DNA of 64,000 bases from Rubrivivax sp. Its GTDB lineage: Bacteria > Pseudomonadota > Gammaproteobacteria > Burkholderiales > Burkholderiaceae_C. A model generated the notes under the pieces. The model saw only the letters and a list, made by a program, of their open reading frames with translations. It was not told the origin of the DNA and did not search any database. Shown one piece after another: positions 26,157-35,196 of the stretch. The position numbers and the translations under genes are program-made. Numbering within the stretch: the stretch's first letter is position 1; each line of letters begins with the position of its first letter. Location: the NCBI GenBank assembly GCA_020248945.1, contig JADCGQ010000004.1, forward strand, positions 271,895 to 335,894. The letters run 5' to 3'.

Positions 26157-26261
26157 CAATGCACCCGCAGCACGCCGTGATCGAAGCGGCGGCGCCACTT
26201 GCCGTTGTCCGGGTTGATGCGTCGGCCCGTCATGGGCAGCTCATCCCGCGGTGTGCATGGA

Positions 26262-27338
26262 TCAGGCCGCCAGCGTCGGGTAGTCGGTGTAGCCCTTGGC
26301 GCCGGGCACGTAGAAGGTGGCGGCGTCGGGGGTGTTGAGTGGAGCGTCCTGGTGCATGCGTGCCACGAGGTCGGGGTTGGCCAGGAACGGCCGCCCGAAG
26401 GCGATGAGGTCGCCTCGCTTGTCGGTCAGGGCCTGTTCGGCACCGGCGCGGTCGAAACCGCCTGACAGGATGAACAGCCCGTCAAAGGCTTCGCGCAGCT
26501 TGAGCTTGAAGTCGGCAGGCACCGGCGGCGCACCCATCGACGAGTGATCGACCAGGTGCACGTACAGCAGGCCCAGGGCAGACAGCGAGTGCACCAGCGT
26601 GAGGTACTGCGCCTGCACCTCGGGGAACTCGCCGGTGCCGTTGAACACGCCATAGGGCGAGAGCCGGATGCCGACGCGGTCGCGGCCGATCGCGGCGACC
26701 GTGGCGCGTGCGATCTCCAGCGCCAGGCGGTTGCGGCGCTCGATGCTGCCGCCGTAGCCGTCGGTGCGCAGGTTGACCAGCGGGTTGAGGAACTGCTCGA
26801 TCAGGTAGCCGTTGGCGCCGTGCAGCTCGACACCGTCGAAGCCCGCGTCCATCGCGAGCTTCGCGGCGGCGACGTGTTCGTCTATGACGTGCAGGAGGTC
26901 ATCGTTGCTCATCGCACGCGGCGGGCTGTGCGGCTGCATGCCCAGCGCGTCGGTGTACATCTCGCCCGGGCACACCGCCGTGCCGGGGCCCAGCACCTCG
27001 GCACCGGCCGGCAGGTTGGCGACATGCGCCACCCGGCCGCAGTGCATGAACTGCACGAAGATCTTGCCGCCTTGTGCATGGACGGCTGAAGTGGTGGCCT
27101 TCCAGGCGGCCGCCTGCGCCTCGTCGTACAGCCCGGGGATGCGGGGGTAGCCCAGGCCATGCGGACTGGGCGAGGTGCCCTCGGTGATGATGAGACCGGC
27201 CGTTGCCCTTTGGCCGTAGTAAGTGGCCATCAGCGCATTGGGCATGTGCTCCGGCGTGGCCCGGCTGCGTGTCAAGGGCGCCATCACCATGCGGTTGGTG
27301 AGTTGCAGCGAGCGGGCCGAGAACTTGTCGAAGAGCAT
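26262..27338 (-). CDS. Old Yellow Enzyme family alkene reductase
   Basis: A 358-residue FMN flavoprotein of the OYE/NemA type, which reduces activated C=C bonds of enals, enones, maleimides or nitro compounds with NAD(P)H. Visible features: NRMVMAPLTRSRA (FMN), HCGRVAH and, for the active site, FDGVELHGANGYLIEQFL with the H-x-x-N pair; GGSIERRNRLALEI and the FMN phosphate region AFGRPFLANPDL. The gene is preceded by a 126-base leader holding a strong hairpin and lies downstream of the AraC regulator gene on the same strand. Confidence 0.93.
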   Translation of the reverse strand: MLFDKFSARSLQLTNRMVMAPLTRSRATPEHMPNALMATYYGQRATAGLIITEGTSPSPHGLGYPRIPGLYDEAQAAAWKATTSAVHAQGGKIFVQFMHCGRVAHVANLPAGAEVLGPGTAVCPGEMYTDALGMQPHSPPRAMSNDDLLHVIDEHVAAAKLAMDAGFDGVELHGANGYLIEQFLNPLVNLRTDGYGGSIERRNRLALEIARATVAAIGRDRVGIRLSPYGVFNGTGEFPEVQAQYLTLVHSLSALGLLYVHLVDHSSMGAPPVPADFKLKLREAFDGLFILSGGFDRAGAEQALTDKRGDLIAFGRPFLANPDLVARMHQDAPLNTPDAATFYVPGAKGYTDYPTLAA

Positions 27339-27368
27339 GGGTGGAACTCCTGGTCGGGATCGAACCTG

Positions 27369-27400
27369 CGGGGCCCGAAAGGCGCAGCCTGTGGGCCCCG
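27369..27400 (-). promoter_or_regulatory. GC-rich hairpin in the leader of the alkene reductase gene
   Basis: On the minus strand CGGGGCCC (27400-27393) and GGGCCCCG (27376-27369) can pair over 8 bases with a 16-base loop, about 31-62 bases before the reductase ATG. A wider pair, GGTCGGG/CCCGACC (27403-27397 and 27358-27352), competes with it. No T run follows, so this is either a leader structure or a Rho-dependent end of the regulator transcript. Confidence 0.4.
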
Positions 27401-27464
27401 ACCTCGCGGGTCTGTTCGCTGGCGCACTCCAAGCGGCCCAGTTACCCGAGATTCGGCTCGCGCT

Positions 27465-28367
27465 TCAGGGCCCGCCATCCGAGGCAGCCGCCTGGTGACC
27501 TCGCAGCGCATCAATGCGGCCTGCGCGAAAGTCCCGCGGAGACATCGCGTAGCGCCGCCGGAACTGTTCGCCGAAGTTGGACAGCGTGGGAAAGCCGCAG
27601 GCCTGCGCGATCTGCGCGATCGGCTCCGGGCCCTGGATCAGGCGCAGGGCCGCCCAGCCGCAGCGCGCATCGTTCACGTACGTGGTGAAACTCTTGCCCA
27701 CCTCGCGCCGAAAGAAGCGTCCGAAGGCCGCCGGGCTGACATGCGCCACCGCGGCTGCCTCGTCCACCGACAGCTCATCGGCCAGATGCGACTCGATCCA
27801 GCTGAGCACGCGGTCCATGCGCTGCGGGCTCGGGCCGGCCCGGAACGCTGACGCAGGGGTCGGGGCCCCCGTGGTCGACAACGCACGCAGATCAGCGGCG
27901 CCCGCGAGCAGGCAGCCCAGCACCTCGATGAGCACGGCCACGCGTCGCTGGGCCGTCGACCCGGGCAACCGGGCCAGCAGGCCCTGCACGTCGGTGCGCG
28001 TGGGGCCCAGCACCTCCACGCCGGGTGCGGCCTGGGCCAGCAGCGGGGCCACCGCCTTGAGCTCCGGCAGACCACTGCGCTGCGGCCAGTCGGGCGGAAA
28101 CTGCAGCACCGTGGCGGCGCATCCGTGGGCCGACGGCGCGCCCCGGCTGGCCCACAGGTGGGGCGTTTCGCTGCCCACCAGCACCAGGTCGCCGTCGAAG
28201 AACGGCTCCACGCTGTCGCCCACCCAGCGCAGACCCTGACCGCGCTCGATCCAGGTCAGCTCGCAGTGCCCATGGCGGTGCAGGCCACCACGGAACGTGG
28301 GGAGTTCCAGGTGCATGCAACGCAGCGATTCCTCGGTGTGGTGGATCGGCTCGCGGGTGATCCTCAT
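27465..28367 (-). CDS. AraC family transcriptional regulator
   Basis: A 300-residue regulator. An N-terminal cupin-type sensing domain (about residues 10-110, HRHGHCELTWIERGQ) is followed by a variable middle and two helix-turn-helix motifs between residues 190 and 290 (VDEAAAVAHVSPAAFGRFFRRE and IAQACGFPTLSNFGEQFRR). It is divergent from the GH13 gene at 28505, and the OYE gene follows downstream. It is a good candidate to control the sugar cluster; the ligand is probably a saccharide (inference). Confidence 0.92.
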   Translation of the reverse strand: MRITREPIHHTEESLRCMHLELPTFRGGLHRHGHCELTWIERGQGLRWVGDSVEPFFDGDLVLVGSETPHLWASRGAPSAHGCAATVLQFPPDWPQRSGLPELKAVAPLLAQAAPGVEVLGPTRTDVQGLLARLPGSTAQRRVAVLIEVLGCLLAGAADLRALSTTGAPTPASAFRAGPSPQRMDRVLSWIESHLADELSVDEAAAVAHVSPAAFGRFFRREVGKSFTTYVNDARCGWAALRLIQGPEPIAQIAQACGFPTLSNFGEQFRRRYAMSPRDFRAGRIDALRGHQAAASDGGP

Positions 28368-28389
28368 GGTCGGGCCAGGGCGTGAAGGG

Positions 28390-28434
28390 AACCGGGCTTA
28401 CCCGGAAGCAGAAGGTTTGAAAACAGTCATTCAA
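28390..28434. promoter_or_regulatory. Intergenic inverted repeats between AraC regulator and GH13 gene
   Basis: The 137-base divergent region holds CCGGG-CTTA-CCCGG (28392-28405) and TTGAA-N8-TTCAA (28417-28434). Either could be a regulator site. No convincing -35/-10 pair was found on either strand. Confidence 0.25.
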
Positions 28435-28504
28435 GGCCCGAGAGCAGGCTGATCGGGGCGCGATTCGTCGCGAGACTACCGGTTTTCATCCGGGATCACC
28501 GCCG

Positions 28505-30181
<1,677 letters not shown>

Positions 30182-30202
30182 GCCTTTGCGCCCCTACCCG
30201 CC

Positions 30203-31045
30203 ATGACCTCCTCAATCGCCAACATGAATCACACCGCCCTCTGGCCCGATCTCGACAGCCCCTACGCCCTGCAGCCCGCGCAGATCGACGCCTTCCGCCG
30301 CGACGGCTGCATCAAGCTCAAGCAGGTGCTCTCGCCCGACACGCTGGCGCACTTCGGGGCCGAGATCACACGCCTGACCATCGACCTCAACACCGAGAGC
30401 CGCCCGCTGGCCGAGCGCAGCACCTACGACCGCGCCTTCCTGCAGGTGATGAACCTGTGGGAACGCAGCGCCCTGGTGGCCCGCTTCGTGATGGGCCAGC
30501 GGCTGGGCCGCATCGCGGCCGAGCTGCTGGCGGTGCGCGGCGTGCGCCTGTACCACGACCAGAGCCTGTACAAGGAACCCGGCGGTGGCATCACGCCGGC
30601 TCATGCCGACCAGTACTACTGGCCGCTGGCCAGCGACCGCACCATCACCGCGTGGATCCCGCTGCAGGCCGTGCCCGCCGAGATGGGCCCGCTGGGCTTC
30701 TACGCCGGCAGCCAGGGCGTGGCCTTCGGGCGCGACCTGGGCATCAGCGACGAGAGCGAGGCCAGGATCAGCGAGAACATGGCCCGCCACGGCTTCCCTT
30801 TCGAGGTGGGGCCCTTCGATCTGGGCGAGTTGAGCTTCCACCTTGGCTGGACCTTCCACAAGGCCGGGCCGAACGTCAGCGACCGGCCGCGCTCGGTGAT
30901 GACGGTGATCTACATGGACGCCGACATGCGCCTCGTGCCGGCGCTCAACGCCATCCAGGCCAACGACCGCGACCAGTGGTGCCCCGGGGCGCGCGAGGGC
31001 GAGGTCATCGCCACGCGCAAGAACCCGGTCATCTGGTCGCGCTGA
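30203..31045 (+). CDS. Phytanoyl-CoA dioxygenase (PhyH) family protein
   Basis: A 280-residue Fe(II)/2-oxoglutarate dioxygenase of the PhyH family. The iron ligands are visible as H134-x-D136 in PAHADQYYWP and the distal His in WTFHKAGPN, with the 2-oxoglutarate Arg shortly after (SDRPRSVM). Members hydroxylate a range of small molecules or lipids; the substrate is unknown. Its place within a sugar cluster, between a GH13 and an alcohol dehydrogenase, is unusual. Confidence 0.88.
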   Translation: MTSSIANMNHTALWPDLDSPYALQPAQIDAFRRDGCIKLKQVLSPDTLAHFGAEITRLTIDLNTESRPLAERSTYDRAFLQVMNLWERSALVARFVMGQRLGRIAAELLAVRGVRLYHDQSLYKEPGGGITPAHADQYYWPLASDRTITAWIPLQAVPAEMGPLGFYAGSQGVAFGRDLGISDESEARISENMARHGFPFEVGPFDLGELSFHLGWTFHKAGPNVSDRPRSVMTVIYMDADMRLVPALNAIQANDRDQWCPGAREGEVIATRKNPVIWSR

Positions 31046-31056
31046 GCGCGTTGCAC

Positions 31057-32184
31057 ATGCCTGCCAACGAGGTGGAGAGCTACGCCGCCATCGGCGACGG
31101 CCGCGGTGGCTTCGTCATCGAGCCGGTCTCGGTGCGCGCGCCGCTGGCCGGCGAGGTGCGCGTGCGCCTCAAGGCCGCCGGCCTGTGCCACACCGACCAC
31201 GCCTCGCTGCACTGGCCGGGCCCGCTGGTGCTGGGGCATGAAGGCGCGGGTGTGGTCGACAGCGTCGGGCCGGGCGTGACGGAACAGCAGCCGCAGTTGC
31301 AGCCCGGCCAGCCCGTGCTGCTGAACTGGGCCATCCCCTGCGGCCGCTGCCCGCAGTGCCGGCGCGGGCGTGGCTCGCTGTGCGAGCGCACGCATGGCGT
31401 CGACGCCACGCTGGGCAGCAGCGCGCCGGCCCCAGGCCACACGCGCTGGCGCGGGCAGCCGGTGGAGCGCTCGTTCAAGCTCGGCACCTTTGCCCATCAC
31501 ACGCTGGTGCGCGCCGAGGCGCTGACCGTGCTGCCCGCGCAGCTGCCCGCGCGCCACGCCTGCATCCTGGGCTGCGGCGTGATGACCGGCGTGGGCGCGG
31601 CCGTCAACGTGGCACAGGTGCAGCCCGGCGACACGGTGGCCGTGGTGGGCTGCGGCGGCGTGGGCCTGAGCGTGGTGCAAGGCGCGCGGCTGGCGGGTGC
31701 GGCCCGCATCATCGCCATCGACCGCCGGCCCGCGGCCTTGCAGCGCGCCGTGGCCCTGGGGGCGACGCACACGCTGGAACCCGCGGCCGACGATCTCGAC
31801 TCCTCGCAGCTGGCCGCTGCCGTGCGCGCACTGACCGAGGGCCGCGGCGCCGACCACGCCTTCGAGGCCACCGGCGTGGCCGCGCTGGCCTTCCTGCCGC
31901 TGAAGCTGTGCCGAAACGGCGGCAACGCCGTGCAGCTGAGCGGCGCGCATGGCCCCGTGAGCGTGGAGATGCCGCAGTTCTGGTGGGACAAGCGCTACCT
32001 GGTGCCGCTGTACGGCGGCTGCCAGCCGGAGCGCGACTTCCCGCGCCTGTTCGACTGGGCCGCGCGCGGCCAGCTGCAGCTCGACAGCCTGGTCACGCAC
32101 ACCTACCGCCTGGGCGAACTGGGCCGGGCGATGGACGACATGCTCGCCGGCCGCAGCGCCAAGGGCGTGATCCTGTTCGACTGA
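31057..32184 (+). CDS. Zinc-dependent alcohol dehydrogenase
   Basis: A 375-residue medium-chain dehydrogenase. Catalytic zinc ligands appear as GLCHTDHASL, and GHEGAGVVDSVG contains the next ligand. Structural zinc cysteines are CGRCPQCRRGRGSLC. The NAD site is VAVVGCGGVGLSVVQGA. It resembles class III (glutathione-dependent formaldehyde) and aryl-alcohol dehydrogenases. The frameshifted downstream esterase resembles esterase D/S-formylglutathione hydrolase, the usual partner of class III enzymes, so a role in aldehyde removal is possible (inference). ATG at 31057 is 12 bases after the PhyH stop. Confidence 0.9.
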   Translation: MPANEVESYAAIGDGRGGFVIEPVSVRAPLAGEVRVRLKAAGLCHTDHASLHWPGPLVLGHEGAGVVDSVGPGVTEQQPQLQPGQPVLLNWAIPCGRCPQCRRGRGSLCERTHGVDATLGSSAPAPGHTRWRGQPVERSFKLGTFAHHTLVRAEALTVLPAQLPARHACILGCGVMTGVGAAVNVAQVQPGDTVAVVGCGGVGLSVVQGARLAGAARIIAIDRRPAALQRAVALGATHTLEPAADDLDSSQLAAAVRALTEGRGADHAFEATGVAALAFLPLKLCRNGGNAVQLSGAHGPVSVEMPQFWWDKRYLVPLYGGCQPERDFPRLFDWAARGQLQLDSLVTHTYRLGELGRAMDDMLAGRSAKGVILFD

Positions 32185-32195
32185 CCGGACCCACG

Positions 32196-33007
32196 ATGTT
32201 CCGCACCCTCGAAGTCTCCGACCCGGCGCTGTCGCCCCCTGGCCTGCGCTTCGTCACCGTCAAGAGCGCGGCGCTCGGCCAGCGGGCCGATGTGCTGCTG
32301 TTCGTGCCGCCGCAAGCCGCTGCGCTGCCCGACGTGCCGCTGGTGCTGCTGCTGCACGGCGTGTACGGCTCGCACTGGGCCTGGGCCTTCCAGGGCGGCG
32401 CGCACCTCACCGCGCAGCGGCTCATCGATGCGGGCGCCATCCCGCCGCTGGTGCTGGCCATGCCCAGCGACGGCCTTTGGGGTGACGGCTCGGGCTACGT
32501 GGCCCACGCCGAGCAGGACTTCGAACGCTGGATCGTCGACGAGGTGCCGGCCGCCACGCGCGCCGCCTGCAGCGCGTGCAGCGAGGCGTCGCCGCTCTTC
32601 ATCGCGGGCCTGAGCATGGGGGGCTTCGGCGCGCTGCGGCTGGCCGGCCGGCACCCGACGCGCTTCGTGGCAGCGGCCGGGCACTCGTCGGTGACCGAAG
32701 CCGCGCAGCTCGATGCGCTGATCGCCGAGACCCGCGCCGGATGGGTCCGCACGCCGGCCGACCACAGCGTCATCGCCTCGCTCCGCGGCGCTTCCGCACC
32801 GTTGCCCGCATGCGCTTCGATTGCGGGCGCGACGACCCCTTCATCGGTGCCAACCGCCAGCTGCACGCCGAACTGCAGGCCGCCGGCATCGCGCACGGGT
32901 ACGCCGAACACGACGGCGGCCACGGCTGGGCCTACTGGGCGCAGCACCTCGAAGACACGCTGCGCTTCTTCGGCCAGACCCTCACGAACCGGAACCCGAC
33001 ACCATGA
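32196..33007 (+). pseudogene. Esterase D-like alpha/beta hydrolase with a one-base frameshift
   Basis: The first frame from ATG at 32196 encodes an alpha/beta hydrolase of the esterase D/tributyrin-esterase type (LLLHGVYGSHWAW; nucleophile Ser140 in GLSMGGFGAL). After ASLRGASAPLP the protein continues only in another frame, beginning MRFDCGRDDPF at 32810 and carrying the remaining catalytic residues (D in RDDPF, H in DGGHGWAYW), ending at TGA 33005-33007. One extra C in the CCC run at 32805-32807 would join both parts into a 270-residue protein. The stop overlaps the next gene's ATG (ATGA), supporting the rejoined reading. It is either a real mutation or a sequencing error. Confidence 0.85.
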
Positions 33008-35196
33008 ACCTGTGGGTGCAGAGTCTGCTGGCGCTCGCGCTGGCCGTGGTCGCCACCGCCAGCACGGCCGCGGGCCGCGGCGACCACACGCGCCATGTCG
33101 ACCCCTTCATCGGCACCGACGGCACCGGCCACGTCACCCCGGCCGCGATGGTGCCCTTCGGCATGGTGGCCCCCGGCCCCGACAACGCCGACCGGGGCTG
33201 GAGCTACAGCAGCGGCTACCAGTACCGCGCGCCACGCATCCTGGGCTTCTCCAACACGCACATCAGCGGCGCCGGCATCCCCGAGCTGGGCGACGTGCTG
33301 CTGATGCCCGCCGCCGGCACGCGCTGGTCGGCGCAAAGCACCGACTTCTCGGCCGCTCCCGACAAGAAGACCGAGAGCGCGCGCCCTGGCGTCTACCGCG
33401 TCACGCTGCCCGGCCACGGCGTGCGCGTGGAGCTCACCGCCACGCAGCGCGTGGCCGTGCACCGCTACACCTTCACGCAGGCCGGCCGCGTGCAGGTGCT
33501 GGTCGATCTGCAGCACGGGTTGCTGTTCGGCGACGGGCCGCGCGTCACGCAGGCCAGCTCCAGCGTGGACGAAGCGCGCGGTGAGCTCACCGGCACCACG
33601 CATTCGAAGAACTGGGTCGCGCGCGAAGCCTCGTTCATCGTGCGCTTCGATCGGCCCATCGCGCGCGTGACGACGCTGCCGCCCCGCCCAGGCGACAAGG
33701 CCGCGCGCTATGTGCTCGACTTCGACCTGGCGGCGGGCCGCGTGCTGCACGCCCGCGTCGCGCTGTCCACGGTGGATGTCGATGGCGCGCGCCGCAACCT
33801 GGCGGTGGACGAGGCCCAGCCCTTCGACGCCGTGCGCGCCGCTGCCGATGCGCAGTGGCAGGCGCTGCTCGCGCGCATCCAGATCGACGCCGACGAGCGC
33901 TTCAAGACCATCTTCTTCTCGGCGCTCTACCGCACGCTGCTGCACCCCAGCGACATCGCCGACGCCGACGGCCGCGTGCGCGGCCCCACGGGCGAGGTGA
34001 TGGCAGCGCCCGGCGGCGCGTACTACAGCACCCTGAGCCTGTGGGACACCTTCCGCGGCGTGCATCCGCTCTTCACGCTGCTGGTGCCCGAGCGCGTGCC
34101 GGGCTTCATCAACACGATGCTGGCCCACCACCGCGCGATGGGCTACCTGCCGTTGTGGACGGCCTGGGGCCGCGAGACGCACACGATGATCGGCAACCCG
34201 GCGCTGCCCGTCATCGCCGACGCGGTGGCCAAGGGCTTGCATCGCCAGGGTGCAGGCTTCGACCTGCAGGCCGCGCTGCAGGCGATGGTCGAGACCTCCA
34301 CACGGCCGCGGCCGAACGCACCCGAGTGGGCGCATCGCAGCTGGGACGTCTACGAGCAGTTCGGCTACATCCCGCTGGACAAGATCGGCAACGAGTCGGT
34401 GAGCAAGACGCTGGAGCTCGGCATCGGCGACGACGCCGTGGCCCGCGTGGCGCGCGCCGCAGGCCAGCCCGACGTGGCCGAGCGCTTCGCACGCCGTGCC
34501 CAGGGCTGGCGCCAGCTGTGGGACGCCCAGACGCAGATGATGCGTGGCAAGGACAGCGCCGGCCGCTGGCGCGAGCCCTTCGACCCGCTGGTGCCCACGA
34601 GCCCGATGAACAACCCCGGCGACTACACCGAGGCCAACGCCTGGCAGTACACGCTGACGCCGGCGCTGCACGACCCAGCCGGCCTGGTGGCGCAGATGGG
34701 CGGCCCGGCCGCCTTCGAGGCCTGGCTGGACCGCTTCTTCAGCGTGCAGGCCCCGGGCGCCAACAAGCACCTGGGGCAGGAAGCGCTGATCGGCCAGTAC
34801 GCCCATGGCAACGAGCCCAGCCATCACATTGCTTACCTCTACGCCTGGACGGCCGCGCCCCAGAAGGTCCACGCGCTGATCCGCCGCATCGCGCGCAGCT
34901 TCTACGGCAGCGGGCCCGACGGCATCATCGGCAACGACGACTGCGGGCAGATGAGTGCGTGGCTGGTGCTGTCCACGCTGGGCTTCTACCCGGTGGTGCC
35001 GGCCTCCGGCAACTACGTGGCCGGCACGCCGCTGGTGCGCCGCGCCACGCTGGCGCGGGCCGATGGCACGCGGCTCACCATCGTGCCCGGCCGGCGCCCC
35101 GGCGTGTGGCTGGACGGGCAGCGCATGGATCCGAGAGCCCTGCCGCACGCCGCGCTGCTGCAGGCGCGCCAACTCGAAGTGGGAGCCGCGCGATGA
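33004..35196 (+). CDS. GH92 family alpha-mannosidase
   Basis: A 730-residue exported glycosidase (signal peptide about residues 1-22, ending STAAG). GH92 enzymes are Ca2+-dependent exo-alpha-mannosidases. Typical segments: HVDPFIGTDG, HTHPAAMVPFG-like TPAAMVPFGMV, GYQYRAPRILGFSNTHISG, then the core with FSALYRTLLHP, LSLWDTFRGVHPL, the HGNEPSHH signature at about 601-608 and GNDDCGQMSAW near the end. It starts at ATG 33004 inside the esterase stop and ends overlapping the next gene (ATGA). GH92 is common in Bacteroidetes and less common in betaproteobacteria. Confidence 0.93.
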   Translation: MNLWVQSLLALALAVVATASTAAGRGDHTRHVDPFIGTDGTGHVTPAAMVPFGMVAPGPDNADRGWSYSSGYQYRAPRILGFSNTHISGAGIPELGDVLLMPAAGTRWSAQSTDFSAAPDKKTESARPGVYRVTLPGHGVRVELTATQRVAVHRYTFTQAGRVQVLVDLQHGLLFGDGPRVTQASSSVDEARGELTGTTHSKNWVAREASFIVRFDRPIARVTTLPPRPGDKAARYVLDFDLAAGRVLHARVALSTVDVDGARRNLAVDEAQPFDAVRAAADAQWQALLARIQIDADERFKTIFFSALYRTLLHPSDIADADGRVRGPTGEVMAAPGGAYYSTLSLWDTFRGVHPLFTLLVPERVPGFINTMLAHHRAMGYLPLWTAWGRETHTMIGNPALPVIADAVAKGLHRQGAGFDLQAALQAMVETSTRPRPNAPEWAHRSWDVYEQFGYIPLDKIGNESVSKTLELGIGDDAVARVARAAGQPDVAERFARRAQGWRQLWDAQTQMMRGKDSAGRWREPFDPLVPTSPMNNPGDYTEANAWQYTLTPALHDPAGLVAQMGGPAAFEAWLDRFFSVQAPGANKHLGQEALIGQYAHGNEPSHHIAYLYAWTAAPQKVHALIRRIARSFYGSGPDGIIGNDDCGQMSAWLVLSTLGFYPVVPASGNYVAGTPLVRRATLARADGTRLTIVPGRRPGVWLDGQRMDPRALPHAALLQARQLEVGAAR

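Noticed and set aside
27352..27403. tRNA-like element on the minus strand
   Set aside because: A T-arm-like GGTTCGATC and a 7-base outer pairing are present, but the total is only about 52 bases and the T stem does not pair; no anticodon arm.
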